Assembly (NCBI GenBank): GCA_965221445.1
Contig: CBDCSF010000013.1
Span: 2,666,001-2,730,000 of the forward strand
Length of the DNA stretch: 64,000 nucleotides
Source of the DNA: MPNP01 sp965221445
Lineage (GTDB): Bacteria > Pseudomonadota > Alphaproteobacteria > Rhodobacterales > Rhodobacteraceae
Direction: 5' to 3'
This document shows positions 45,246-55,278 of the stretch, piece by piece. The notes beneath the pieces are model-generated. The model did no database searches and was not told the DNA's origin. It worked only from the letters and a program-made list of their open reading frames with translations. A program made the translations under genes and the position numbers. The stretch's first letter is position 1; every line of letters starts with the position of its first letter.

Positions 45246-46532
45246 TTAAGTCTGATAAATTGGATATTTGGAACAAAGCTTTTGGACATCCTTCCTGACC
45301 TCATCCTCAATTATGGCATTTCCCTCAAGGCCATTTTGAGCCAAACCTGCAAGGGTTTTGAGAATCAGCTTACCCACCAATTCAAAGTCATCATTCATGA
45401 ATCCCCTGGAGGTGCAGGCCGGTGTCCCTAATCTTATCCCTGAAGTTATTGTGGGTTTTTCCGTATCGAAAGGGATTCCATTCTTGTTACAAGCAATGTT
45501 TGCTCTTTCAAGTGATGTTTCTGCTTCTACCCCCCGTATACCCATTGGCCTGAGATCAACGAGCATCACATGGGTATCAGTTCCACCGGTGACAATATCC
45601 AACCCTCCACCAATCAATGTTTCGGCCAACACTTTGGCATTTGCAACTACCTGTTCAGAATAAGTTACAAATTCCGGTTTCAAGGCTTCACCAAATGCAA
45701 CTGCTTTCGCTGCAATGACATGCATTAGCGGGCCTCCCTGAATTCCCGGAAATACAGCAGAATTTACTTTCTTGATTATTTCTTGATTATTGGTAAATAC
45801 CGCTCCTCCCCTTGGGCCTCTTAAAGTCTTGTGAGTCGTTGTTGTCGCTACATCAGCATAAGGAAAGGGAGAGGGGTGAACTTTGGTCGCTACCAAACCT
45901 GCAAAATGGGCCATATCAACCATAAAGAGGGCACCAACTTCATCACATATGGCTCGGAATTTCCTGAAATCTATAATTCTTGGTATAGCTGATCCTCCAG
46001 CTATGATTAACTTGGGTTTTTCTTGATGGGCCAAAGTCCTTATTTCATCGAAATCAATCAGGCAATCTTCCTTCCTTACTCCATATTGAATGGCGTTGAA
46101 CCATTTACCAGATTGATTGGGTTTGGCACCGTGAGTCAAGTGTCCACCCGATGCCAGATTCATTCCCAAAAAGGTATCACCTGGGGCAAGAAGGGCATTA
46201 AATACTGCCTGATTGGCCTGGCTGCCAGAGTGTGGTTGTACATTGGCAAATTGGCACTCAAAAAGTTCACAAGACCTGTCAATGGCAAGTTTTTCTGCAA
46301 TATCAACAAATTCACATCCGCCATAATACCGACGATTGACATACCCTTCGGCATACTTGTTGGTCAAAACCGATCCTTGGGCTGCCAAAACAGTTGGATT
46401 AACGATATTTTCAGATGCAATTAACTCAATCTGGTTTTGTTGCCTGTGTAATTCCTCATTAATTGCATGGTATATTTGAGGATCATTTTTTTTCAACAAA
46501 TCTTCCTGACAGGACAAAAGGTTTGCAATCAT
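45246..46532 (-). CDS. glyA: Serine hydroxymethyltransferase
   Basis: A 428-residue PLP enzyme that interconverts serine and glycine with tetrahydrofolate. The lysine that binds PLP is in VATTTTHKTLRGPRGG, with NKYAEGYVNRRYYGG and VDMAHFAGLVA also clear. It is upstream of the small lipoprotein and hom genes on the same strand. Confidence 0.96.
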   Translation of the reverse strand: MIANLLSCQEDLLKKNDPQIYHAINEELHRQQNQIELIASENIVNPTVLAAQGSVLTNKYAEGYVNRRYYGGCEFVDIAEKLAIDRSCELFECQFANVQPHSGSQANQAVFNALLAPGDTFLGMNLASGGHLTHGAKPNQSGKWFNAIQYGVRKEDCLIDFDEIRTLAHQEKPKLIIAGGSAIPRIIDFRKFRAICDEVGALFMVDMAHFAGLVATKVHPSPFPYADVATTTTHKTLRGPRGGAVFTNNQEIIKKVNSAVFPGIQGGPLMHVIAAKAVAFGEALKPEFVTYSEQVVANAKVLAETLIGGGLDIVTGGTDTHVMLVDLRPMGIRGVEAETSLERANIACNKNGIPFDTEKPTITSGIRLGTPACTSRGFMNDDFELVGKLILKTLAGLAQNGLEGNAIIEDEVRKDVQKLCSKYPIYQT

Positions 46533-46737
46533 ACTAGGCCTCCGACAAAAACATCATTCGATTTATTCTGATATTAACGCTATTTCAAAAGGTACTCATT
46601 TCTACATACGATAGAAAAATAATTTCATATTCCTATATCGTGACAGTTCATTTATTAAACAAGAATTACCAGAAAAGATTGGTATAGGCTCATAGAATTT
46701 ACATTGTAATCGGAATACCAGTCTAAATTTAATTCCT

Positions 46738-47505
46738 ATGGACAATTCAAAACAAATCTGTTTCCTGGCCAGTTCAGCCAAGAGTGCCCAAACATCCCTA
46801 CACCTCTTTGAGAAAAAGTTTGGGAACTGTCGCATGGATGAGGCGGATGTGATCGTTGCATTGGGAGGTGATGGATTTATGCTTCAGACGCTCCACCAAA
46901 CCAGGGACTTGGTTTGCCCTGTGTATGGCATGAACAGGGGGTCTACGGGATTCCTAATGAATGAATATCAAGAAGAAAATCTTATGGACCGATTGAGGGC
47001 TGCGGAAGAAGAGGAAATCAATCCGTTAAGGATGAATGCACTTGATAACAATGGATTTCACCACATTGAGTTGGCCATAAATGAAGTATCACTATTTAGG
47101 GCAGGACCTCAAGCTATCAAACTCCAAATACTGGTTGATGATAAAATCAGAATGGAAGAATTGATTTGTGATGGGGCCTTATTGGCTACACCGGCGGGAT
47201 CAACTGCCTATAATTTTTCTGCAAATGGACCGATCCTTCCCATTGGTTCTGATGTTTTGGCGCTTACAGCCTTAGCTGCTTTTCGTCCTCGAAGATGGAG
47301 GGGAGCATTGTTACCAAGTTCAGCTCATGTTGAGTTCAAGGTATTGGAACACAAAAAGAGACCCTGTAGAGCTGATACTGATGGAAAATCTGCTTTCAAT
47401 GTAGTTTCGGTGTCAGTTGACAGTGATCCAACAATTAAGCATAAGATATTATTTGATCCAGGCCATGGATTACAGGAAAGATTAATCCGAGAACAATTTC
47501 ATTGA
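46738..47505 (+). CDS. nadK: NAD kinase
   Basis: A 255-residue ATP-NAD kinase producing NADP. Motifs are the catalytic VALGGDGFMLQTLHQ, YGMNRGSTGFLMNEY, AINEVSLFR and CDGALLATPAGSTAYNFSANGPI. The short length without an N-terminal extension fits alphaproteobacterial NadK. It is divergent from glyA. Confidence 0.94.
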   Translation: MDNSKQICFLASSAKSAQTSLHLFEKKFGNCRMDEADVIVALGGDGFMLQTLHQTRDLVCPVYGMNRGSTGFLMNEYQEENLMDRLRAAEEEEINPLRMNALDNNGFHHIELAINEVSLFRAGPQAIKLQILVDDKIRMEELICDGALLATPAGSTAYNFSANGPILPIGSDVLALTALAAFRPRRWRGALLPSSAHVEFKVLEHKKRPCRADTDGKSAFNVVSVSVDSDPTIKHKILFDPGHGLQERLIREQFH

Positions 47506-47614
47506 TGATTTTCACACGTACTGTAGTATCGCTTGGAATAATAATGCGATAACCTTATCCTCCTACCTCAAAGAAAATTAAGAAAAAATATTTTGATCCT
47601 CGGAAGAATTTGAA

Positions 47615-48694
47615 ATGGCACTTTCAGCAAGAATACAAATAGTCTCGTGGGGAATTACCCTAGTTGCAGCTTTACTTATCCTTTATGCCTTGGGGGATAT
47701 CCTGCTACCGTTTATCGTTGGTATTGCCCTTGCTTATCTGTTGGATCCGTTTGTGGATAGAATTGAGCGATTTGGGCTAAGTAGAGTAATTTCCACCGGA
47801 ATTGTATCGGTTTTATCCTTTGTAATTCTGGGAACAGCGGTAATAGTCTTGGTGCCCCTTCTTGGAGTACAAATCAGAGAACTTTTTGGGATCCTTCCTG
47901 CCACTCTGGAGTCACTTCTGAAAATTCTAATTGTGCTATTTCCGGATTTTATTAGCGAGGATTCCCAATTGGGAATTTCTTTGAACAAATTTCTTGGGTT
48001 TTTCCAAGACTATACCAATGAGATTGTAACCGGAATTTACAGTTCCTTCAACGTAGCCTGGCAGGCTGGAACCTTTTTGATAATTGTACCTGTCGTATCG
48101 ATTTATACTTTGGCCGACTGGGATAAAATGGTAGCCAAGATTGATTCTCTTTTACCTGTAGACCATAAAGGAACAATCAGAGAATTGGCCAAGGAAGTAG
48201 ATTTTATTTTATCCAGTTTTGTACGGGGGCAGCTTACCATTTGTCTTATCCTCGGCTTGTTTTATAGTATTTGCCTATACTTTGTTGGATTGAAAGCAGG
48301 GCTTATAATAGGGTTTATAGCTGGTTTGATATCATTCATACCCTTCCTCGGTTCTATCCTTGGCGGTATCCTTTCAATTGGATTGGCGTTGTTTCAATTT
48401 TGGCAAGATCCGCTTTATATCGGGTTGGTATGTTTGATTTTTGTTTTTGGACAAATTCTTGACGGTAATTATTTAACACCAAAAATTGTAGGTAAATCTG
48501 TCGGTCTTCATCCGGTTTGGATTCTCTTTTCACTATCGGCCTTTGGATTTTTGTTTGGGATTGTTGGATTGATGGTAGCAGTTCCCGTGGCAGCTACTAT
48601 TGGGGTCTTTTTAAGATTTGGTATAAAGCAGTACTTGGAAGGGGGCCTGTACCTTGGAAAAATGGGTAGGCAAGGTAAGCAAGAAGGTGATTAG
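47615..48694 (+). CDS. AI-2E family (PerM-like) membrane transporter
   Basis: A 359-residue polytopic membrane protein with about eight hydrophobic segments. Family motifs are LLPFIVGIALAYLLDPFVD near the start and GLIAGLISFIPFLGSILGG and DGNYLTPKIVGKSVGLHP later. The substrate is not known for most members. The end overlaps the GTG start of the hdaA-ppk gene by eight bases. In Rhodobacterales this permease usually precedes hdaA and ppk. Confidence 0.88.
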   Translation: MALSARIQIVSWGITLVAALLILYALGDILLPFIVGIALAYLLDPFVDRIERFGLSRVISTGIVSVLSFVILGTAVIVLVPLLGVQIRELFGILPATLESLLKILIVLFPDFISEDSQLGISLNKFLGFFQDYTNEIVTGIYSSFNVAWQAGTFLIIVPVVSIYTLADWDKMVAKIDSLLPVDHKGTIRELAKEVDFILSSFVRGQLTICLILGLFYSICLYFVGLKAGLIIGFIAGLISFIPFLGSILGGILSIGLALFQFWQDPLYIGLVCLIFVFGQILDGNYLTPKIVGKSVGLHPVWILFSLSAFGFLFGIVGLMVAVPVAATIGVFLRFGIKQYLEGGLYLGKMGRQGKQEGD

Positions 48695-51590
48695 TACTCA
48701 GATTCTAGATTTTGATTTTAAACCCTCTTACAGTCAGGCCGATTTTATTATTGCTGGCTCGAATTCGAGTTTATGGGATTTATTGCAAAATACTCAGAAT
48801 TGGCCTGATAACCGTTTTATTCTGGTAGGTCCCAAATCTTCGGGGAAGACCCACTTGGCTAGGATCTGGGAACTTAACAACAATGCATACTATTTTGAAG
48901 CAAAAGATTTTTCGGCTGAAGAATATTCAAGATTTCCTTCAACTAAATCAATAATCTTGGAAAATCTGGAACAATTATGTGGCAACAAAGAAAGGGAAGA
49001 AGATCTATTCCAGCTTTGTAATTCGGTATCCAGCGAAAATAGAAAGTTATTAATAACTTCTTCCGTGGACCCTAAGGAACTCAGTTTCAAAATACCTGAT
49101 CTTAGAAGCAGGCTTTTGGGAAGTAGAGTAGGAAAAATAAACCAGCCAGATGCAAAGCTGCTTTCAATTCTATATAGAAAGCTGTTTTCTGATAAGCAGA
49201 TTTCATATACCCCGGATTTAATTCAGTATCTGGTTAAAAATGGTGAAAGGTCTTTCTCAGCAGCACACCAGATGGTAGAGAAACTTGATAGAATGTCACT
49301 CGTAAAGCAAAGGCCGGTTAACAAGAAAATGATTAGAGATTTAATGTCCGAAGGCGTTGTCATGAAAACCACAAGAAAAAGGAAAACAGTTTTGAAGAAT
49401 TCGGCCAACACCAAGAGTACCTCAGATTTCTTGAATTCCGTATTTCCCGAAACAGTCGCGCTTCCTAAATCAGAAACAGAGGGTCCAAAAAAGTATTTTA
49501 ACAGAGAGCTCTCCTGGCTACATTTCAATTGGCGGGTGCTGGAAGAAGCACAAAATACCTCTGTGCCACTTCTGGAAAGGGTCAGATTCCTTTCCATATC
49601 AGCCACCAATTTTGATGAATTTTATTCTGTCAGGGTTGCCGGGTTGATGGAATTGGCAAGTACAGGTAATTACCCACCTGGAGCAGATGGTCGCCTACCT
49701 TCCGAACAGCTTATAGAAATAGAAAAGGATTCGCGGAAACTTTTAACAGCCCAGATCGATACCTGGAATCTAATCCGGGAAGAAATGGAAGATGTGGGTA
49801 TATTAATACTTGAAAGAGATCAACTTTCCGATGACGATAAGAAATACCTCGACATAAAATTCATAAATGAGGTTTTTCCTGTCTTAACTCCCCTGGCCAT
49901 TGATCCAGCCCATCCGTTTCCATTCATCCCCAATGCTGGGTTCACTATCGCCATTCGTCTAGAGAGAGCAGAAGATAAAAAACAACTCAGTGCATTGCTT
50001 CCCATACCAGTTCAAATTAACCGTTTCGTATCATTGCCTGATGGTCCCAAGGGAGAAAGGAGATTTATTCCTTTAGAGGAACTCCTGCTCGAAAAAATTC
50101 ACTTTATATTTCCAGGTTATCATGTAGTTGAGAATTGCTTATTCAGGGTGTTGCGAGATAGTGATCTGGAGATAGAAGAGGAAGCCGAGGATCTGGTTCG
50201 GGAGTTTGAAACAGCTTTGAAAAGGAGAAGGAGAGGGGAAGTAATTCAGGTATCCATTTCCCAGGGTTCGTATGGGGCATTGAGGAGAAAAGTCCTTACT
50301 GAACTGAATTTCACCGATGAAAAGCTTACCGAAATTCCCGGTATGATAGGTATGGCTGACCTTAGTGAGCTCGTTTTGGATGATCGCCAGGATTTGTTGT
50401 GGCCAAAATTCACACCAAGGGTTCCAGAAAGGGTTCAGGAACATAACGATGATATATTTGCGGCCGTCAAACGAAAGGATATGTTATTGCATCATCCCTA
50501 CGAAACCTTTGACATGGTAATCCGGTTTATCAGGCAGGCAGCCCAGGACCCCAATGTTGTTGCAATAAAACAGACTCTTTATCGAACCTCGTATGAAAGT
50601 CCGATTGTTGCAGCATTATGTGAAGCAGCAGAGAATGGGAAATCGGTTACAGCGCTGGTTGAACTCAAAGCACGATTTGATGAAGCGGCGAACATCAGAC
50701 AGTCAAGGGCACTTGAGAGAGCAGGAGCGCATGTGGTGTATGGTTTTATCAATCTTAAAACGCATGCCAAGGTATCTTCCGTAATTCGCAGGGAGGGAAA
50801 TGAACTGGTTACCTACACGCACTTTGGAACTGGAAACTACCATCCAATTACGGCGAGGGTATATACCGATGTTAGTTTGTTCACTTGTGACCAGGCCTTA
50901 GGTAGAGATGGTACAAAATTGTTTAACTATGTATCGGGTTATGCAGTCCCTGATACCCTGGAGAGTTTGTCCATATCGCCATTTAACCTGAGAGAAACCC
51001 TGCAGTCATTAATTGCAACAGAATCAACAAATGCCAGAGATGGGAAGCCGGCTCAAATATGGGCAAAGATGAATGCCCTAATTGATCCCCTGATTATCGA
51101 TTCTCTCTACAAAGCAAGTCAAGCGGGTGTCAAAATCAGTTTGGTGGTTCGTGGTATATGCGGGCTAAGGCCCGGTATCAAGGGTTTATCTGAAAATATT
51201 CGTGTGAAATCTGTTGTGGGGAGGTTTCTAGAACATTCACGCCTCTTTAGCTTTTCGAACGGACACAATCTTCCCTCCGCCAAAGCACGGGTATTTATTT
51301 CTTCGGCTGATTGGATGGAACGCAATCTCGACCGAAGAGTTGAAACTCTGGTTGAAATCAAGAATGAAACGGTACGCGACCAGATAATGAGCCAAATTAT
51401 TGCTGCCAATCTTTCGGATCAGGAGCAAAGTTGGGTCTTGCAACCTTACGGCAACTATATCCGAGCTAAATCAAACGAGAAAGACAACCTTTTTAATTGT
51501 CACACTTTTTTCATGGAAAATCCTTCCCTTTCAGGAAGAGGCTCGGCTGGTGCAAAAAAGGAAATCAGATTGGTAGGATCCAAGGAGTGA
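48687..51590 (+). CDS. ppk: HdaA-polyphosphate kinase fusion
   Basis: One uninterrupted 967-codon frame. Residues 1-225 are a DnaA-like AAA+ domain of the HdaA type, a regulator of DnaA-ATP hydrolysis: Walker A GPKSSGKTHL (about 48), IILENLEQL as Walker B, IPDLRSRLLGSRV with the arginine finger. Residues from about 270 are polyphosphate kinase 1: FNRELSWLHFNWRVLEEA, KTHAKVSSVIRRE with the phosphorylated histidine, and HFGTGNYHPITARVYTDV. I use GTG at 48687; ATG at 48654 would sit deep in the permease gene. An ATG at 49362 with GAAGG seven bases upstream looks like the old ppk start. Confidence 0.88.
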   Translation: MISTQILDFDFKPSYSQADFIIAGSNSSLWDLLQNTQNWPDNRFILVGPKSSGKTHLARIWELNNNAYYFEAKDFSAEEYSRFPSTKSIILENLEQLCGNKEREEDLFQLCNSVSSENRKLLITSSVDPKELSFKIPDLRSRLLGSRVGKINQPDAKLLSILYRKLFSDKQISYTPDLIQYLVKNGERSFSAAHQMVEKLDRMSLVKQRPVNKKMIRDLMSEGVVMKTTRKRKTVLKNSANTKSTSDFLNSVFPETVALPKSETEGPKKYFNRELSWLHFNWRVLEEAQNTSVPLLERVRFLSISATNFDEFYSVRVAGLMELASTGNYPPGADGRLPSEQLIEIEKDSRKLLTAQIDTWNLIREEMEDVGILILERDQLSDDDKKYLDIKFINEVFPVLTPLAIDPAHPFPFIPNAGFTIAIRLERAEDKKQLSALLPIPVQINRFVSLPDGPKGERRFIPLEELLLEKIHFIFPGYHVVENCLFRVLRDSDLEIEEEAEDLVREFETALKRRRRGEVIQVSISQGSYGALRRKVLTELNFTDEKLTEIPGMIGMADLSELVLDDRQDLLWPKFTPRVPERVQEHNDDIFAAVKRKDMLLHHPYETFDMVIRFIRQAAQDPNVVAIKQTLYRTSYESPIVAALCEAAENGKSVTALVELKARFDEAANIRQSRALERAGAHVVYGFINLKTHAKVSSVIRREGNELVTYTHFGTGNYHPITARVYTDVSLFTCDQALGRDGTKLFNYVSGYAVPDTLESLSISPFNLRETLQSLIATESTNARDGKPAQIWAKMNALIDPLIIDSLYKASQAGVKISLVVRGICGLRPGIKGLSENIRVKSVVGRFLEHSRLFSFSNGHNLPSAKARVFISSADWMERNLDRRVETLVEIKNETVRDQIMSQIIAANLSDQEQSWVLQPYGNYIRAKSNEKDNLFNCHTFFMENPSLSGRGSAGAKKEIRLVGSKE

Positions 51591-51622
51591 CGGATTATCC
51601 TTACACAAATGCTTAAAGAGTC

Positions 51623-53164
51623 TTGGCCTTGTATTCATCATTGATATCTGAAACCGCCAAGCCAATTTTCCAGGACCCAGTTGTTGAACGGGTCAGACGA
51701 GCGGCTGTGATTGATGTAGGTTCCAATTCGGTTAGATTGGTCGTTTTTGATGGTGCAGCCAGGTCACCAGCCTATTTTTATAATGAGAAGGTCTTATGTG
51801 GATTGGGGGCTTCCTTGGCCCAAACCGGAAAACTTGATCCGAAGGGCAAGGAAAGAGCCCTTTCTGCCATAGGCAGATTCGTAACCATTGCTGAAATGAT
51901 GAAGGTTTCTGATTTGGTAGGGGTAGCGACAGCAGCCCTCAGAGATGCCAGTGATGGCAAGGAATTTGCTTCAACAATTCTGAAGGAAACCGGGTTGGAT
52001 TTGACAATAGCAAGTGGTGCTCATGAGGCAAATTTAGCTGCCAATGGTGTAATTTTGGGTTGGCCTGAAGCCAACGGTCTGGTTTCGGATATCGGTGGTG
52101 CTTCGATGGAACTTGCCGATGTCAAAAACACCAAAGTTGGCCATTGTGAAACTTCCTCCCTAGGTCCCTTGGTACTTGAGCGGCTGGATTTAGACCTTGA
52201 AGCCCTTGAAGCACATATCTGGAATAAAATATCAAGTTTGAGAGTGCATTTTTCAAGAAACTATCGTACCATTTACCTTGTTGGTGGCTCCTGGAGAGCA
52301 ATTGCCAAATTGGACATATTTCGAAGAAATTACCCGCTAATGGTCCTTAACGAGTATAAGTCAACCCCCAAGGATTATCTGGAGACCCTTGAGTGGGCAG
52401 ACAAACAAAGTGTTGAGTACCTTCAAGAAAAAACCAAAATTTCCTATGAGAGGTTAAGGCTAGTCCCAAAGGCAGGGTTAGTTCTAAAGGCCCTGATCAA
52501 GGGTTTCCAACCAGAGGAAATAGCAATTTCATCCAATGGAATTAGGGAAGGATTGCTATATTTGAGGATGCCCAAGAAACTCAAGGATTCTGATCCTCTG
52601 TTGGAAGCCTGCTCATTTTCAGAATATAGTTCTGCACGATTGCCTGGTTATGGTGATTACCTGTATGAATTTATCCATCCCCTGTTCAAGAAATACTCTA
52701 GTGAAAAGCAGCGGCTTATTCGAGCGGCCTGTTTATTGCATGATGTAAGTTGGCGAGCTCATCCGGATTATCGGGCAATCATTTGTTTTGAAAATGCAAC
52801 CAGAGCCAATTTGGGAGGCTTGGATCACCCAGGAAGAGTCTTTTTAGCTCTTTCTTTATTTCACCGATATAAAAACCAAAATGAGTATGGGGAATTCGAA
52901 AACCTCCTTTCCCTTCTCAATCCAGAAGAAATTCGGCTTGCTGAAATTGTTGGAAAAGCAATGAGGTTTGGGGCAATGCTGCTTGTTATTTCACCAGAGG
53001 GTTTAACAAAATTGAAGTTCAAACCCAAAAAAAACAATCTTGTCCTTATTTTACCCGAAAAAATGAGAAGTTTAACTGGTGAAGTAGTAACTACACGTTT
53101 TAAAGCCTTGACAAATGCTATGGATTGTGAGGCGGAAATCAAAATAGAAGATACCATATTTTAG
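51623..53164 (+). CDS. ppx: Ppx/GppA family phosphatase
   Basis: A 513-residue exopolyphosphatase or pppGpp phosphatase. The ASKHA fold opens with AVIDVGSNSVRLVVFDG, then VSDIGGASMEL, and the C-terminal part has an HD-like region (ACLLHDVSWRAHPDYR). Start is taken as TTG at 51623 with AAAGAG just upstream. It follows ppk by 32 bases, so polyphosphate synthesis and breakdown are in one unit. Confidence 0.9.
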   Translation: MALYSSLISETAKPIFQDPVVERVRRAAVIDVGSNSVRLVVFDGAARSPAYFYNEKVLCGLGASLAQTGKLDPKGKERALSAIGRFVTIAEMMKVSDLVGVATAALRDASDGKEFASTILKETGLDLTIASGAHEANLAANGVILGWPEANGLVSDIGGASMELADVKNTKVGHCETSSLGPLVLERLDLDLEALEAHIWNKISSLRVHFSRNYRTIYLVGGSWRAIAKLDIFRRNYPLMVLNEYKSTPKDYLETLEWADKQSVEYLQEKTKISYERLRLVPKAGLVLKALIKGFQPEEIAISSNGIREGLLYLRMPKKLKDSDPLLEACSFSEYSSARLPGYGDYLYEFIHPLFKKYSSEKQRLIRAACLLHDVSWRAHPDYRAIICFENATRANLGGLDHPGRVFLALSLFHRYKNQNEYGEFENLLSLLNPEEIRLAEIVGKAMRFGAMLLVISPEGLTKLKFKPKKNNLVLILPEKMRSLTGEVVTTRFKALTNAMDCEAEIKIEDTIF

Positions 53165-53188
53165 CCAAAAATACCCCGAGGATATATT

Positions 53189-54520
53189 ATGCGAATGACA
53201 AGATATTTTTTGCCCGTGCTTAGGGAAGTTCCCGCTGAAGCACAAATTACCAGCCACAAGTTAATGCTGAGGGCAGGAATGATAAAACAGGCTGTATCTG
53301 GGATTTACTCCTGGATGCCCATGGGATTAAAAGTCCTCAAAAAGATCGAAAGTATTGTAATTGAAGAACAGGAAAGAGCTGGTCATGTACCCCTTCTAAT
53401 GCCGACTATTCAACCTGCCTCATTGTGGAAAAAATCAGGAAGATATGATGATTATGGCGAGGAAATGCTACGGATTAGAGATAGACACAATAGGGATTTA
53501 CTCTATGGTCCAACCAACGAGGAGCTAATTACCGAGATTTTTTCCAGTCATGTAAAATCCTACCGTGACCTACCCTTGACCCTTTTTCATGTTCAGTGGA
53601 AGTTCAGAGATGAGATGCGACCAAGATTTGGTGTCATGAGAGGTAGGGAGTTTCTCATGAAGGATGGTTACAATTTTGACATTGACATGGATGCGGCCAT
53701 TCATTCCTACAACCGACATATGGTAAGTTACCTTAAAACCTACGAAAGGTTGGGTCTCAAAGCCATACCGATGCGAGCCGATACAGGGCCGATTGGGGGA
53801 AAATACAGCCATGAGTTTCTTGTTTTGGCAGAAACTGGTGAATCTGAAGTTTTTTACGATAATCGAATACTAGACTTCAATTTTGGCATATCCGAAGTGA
53901 ATTTCGAAGATATTGATGAATGTCAGAAAATAGTTGATAAATGGACTACCCCTTATGCAAGAACCGATGAAACTCATAATCCCGAAGCCTTTGACCATGA
54001 CATTCCCAAAGAGCATCAGAAGGTTTCAAAAGCCATTGAGGTTGGCCAGATTTTCTATTTCGGGACCAAGTATTCTGATCCGATGGGTGCTCTAGTTACG
54101 AATTCGGAGGGAAAACAGGTGCCGGTTCATATGGGATCTCACGGTATAGGTGTTTCTCGGTTAGCTGGGGCTATCATAGAGGCATTCCATGATGAGAAAG
54201 GAATAAAATGGCCTATTTCAGTAGCGCCGTTTAAGGTGGGAATTGTCAATACTGTTATGGGAGATCAGGAATCCTGTGAAGTGTGTGAAAGAATATACTC
54301 TGAGTTAACCAGTGCTGACCTGGAACCAATTTATGATGATAGGGAAGAACGGGCAGGTTCCAAGTTCAACACCATGGAACTTATAGGGATACCATGGCGA
54401 ATTACCGTTGGTCCCCGTGGTTTGAAAAAAGGTATGGTTGAATTAACCAACAGACATACAGGTGAGAGTCTTGAAGTTCCAACGGACAATATAGTTTCCA
54501 CATTGGTAAACTTGGTTTAG
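53189..54520 (+). CDS. proS: Prolyl-tRNA synthetase (short, without editing domain)
   Basis: A 443-residue class II synthetase. Motif 1 is around IYSWMPMGLKVLKKIE, motif 2 around FRDEMRPRFGVMRGREFLMKD, motif 3 MGSHGIGVSRL. The roughly 180-residue editing insertion of the E. coli type is missing, as is usual in alphaproteobacteria. CGAGGAT lies upstream of the ATG. Confidence 0.94.
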   Translation: MRMTRYFLPVLREVPAEAQITSHKLMLRAGMIKQAVSGIYSWMPMGLKVLKKIESIVIEEQERAGHVPLLMPTIQPASLWKKSGRYDDYGEEMLRIRDRHNRDLLYGPTNEELITEIFSSHVKSYRDLPLTLFHVQWKFRDEMRPRFGVMRGREFLMKDGYNFDIDMDAAIHSYNRHMVSYLKTYERLGLKAIPMRADTGPIGGKYSHEFLVLAETGESEVFYDNRILDFNFGISEVNFEDIDECQKIVDKWTTPYARTDETHNPEAFDHDIPKEHQKVSKAIEVGQIFYFGTKYSDPMGALVTNSEGKQVPVHMGSHGIGVSRLAGAIIEAFHDEKGIKWPISVAPFKVGIVNTVMGDQESCEVCERIYSELTSADLEPIYDDREERAGSKFNTMELIGIPWRITVGPRGLKKGMVELTNRHTGESLEVPTDNIVSTLVNLV

Positions 54521-54554
54521 TTTCAGGATTAAAAATTTAACTTTTGCCAACGTT

Positions 54555-55027
54555 TCAAAGTGCTAGCGAAAAATGCCCGTCCGAACCGTTGTAAATAAAA
54601 ACAGCAGCCTTTAATAGATCCCGCCCCAAGAGTACAATTAGGTCATTTCCGAACGAATTCAGGTTAGCACCCATTGCTGATACTAAATCAACACTGATAC
54701 CCGGGCCAGCAAGTTTTCCTGAAAAGGTTGGAACTTTTTGATTATCATGGCCGCAGACGTCATTCTAGCTTCACCAATTATTGGTAGTCCTGCCTTTTTT
54801 GCTACATCTATATCTACACAAGTTGCTGTTGCTCCCGTGTCAATCATTGCAAAGCCACTAACAGGAGAAGGTGGCCTTTCGCCTCGTTTAGAATAGGCCT
54901 GTAGCACTCCATCGGGTATAGCTAAGGTTATAGGAATAATCGGTCCAATTCCAGCCAAGAAATCGCGAGCTGGCACAGTCTGCCCATTTTCATCCTTTCC
55001 TTCGGCACGAGAATTCAGGATTGGCAT
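54555..55027 (-). pseudogene. Retropepsin-like aspartic protease gene, frameshifted
   Basis: The frame from 55027 gives 114 residues with the aspartic protease motif AMIDTGATATCVD (DTGA at 63-66), then runs out at 54683. Another frame takes over just after RMTSA as GHDNQKVPTFSGKLAG and runs through LVSAMGANLNSFGNDLIVLL and GRDLLKAAVFIYNG to a TGA at 54555, giving the expected flap and C-terminal hydrophobic-hydrophobic-G-R-D segment. One base appears lost near 54755. Joined, the protein would be about 157 residues. The function is unknown. Confidence 0.78.
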
Positions 55028-55278
55028 GGAAGTCCCAAAGCCAGAACTGGAACTGTGAATTGAGGCGTTTCAGTTCCAGAAAGCCGTACTAGGAAAGGCT
55101 CTTTCCCGAACCTACGAACACCTTCTCCAACCGCTTGTTCAGCGGTAGAAAAATGCCCAACCAGCTGCTCTCCCTTGATTAGCAAGTGGCGGTTCGTGTG
55201 TTCTTTGATAAATTCCTCTTTATGTTCATCATAGAAACCAATTTCTACGTCCAACAGGCTCTTATCCTGTTTTTTCAT
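55015..55278 (-). CDS. Small DUF5678-like protein
   Basis: An 87-residue protein. The pattern YDEHKEEFIKEHTNRHLLIKGEQLVGHF followed by a helix (STAEQAVGEGVRRFG) resembles DUF5678, seen here only by eye; key pieces are HLLIKGEQLVGHF and EPFLVRL. The stop lies inside the retropepsin gene (13-base overlap). Such proteins often pair with retropepsin-like genes. Role unknown. Confidence 0.6.
   Translation of the reverse strand: MKKQDKSLLDVEIGFYDEHKEEFIKEHTNRHLLIKGEQLVGHFSTAEQAVGEGVRRFGKEPFLVRLSGTETPQFTVPVLALGLPCQS

Noticed and set aside
46602..46835. A 77-codon minus-strand frame overlapping nadK
   Set aside because: It covers the conserved nadK start region in antisense and has no supporting features.
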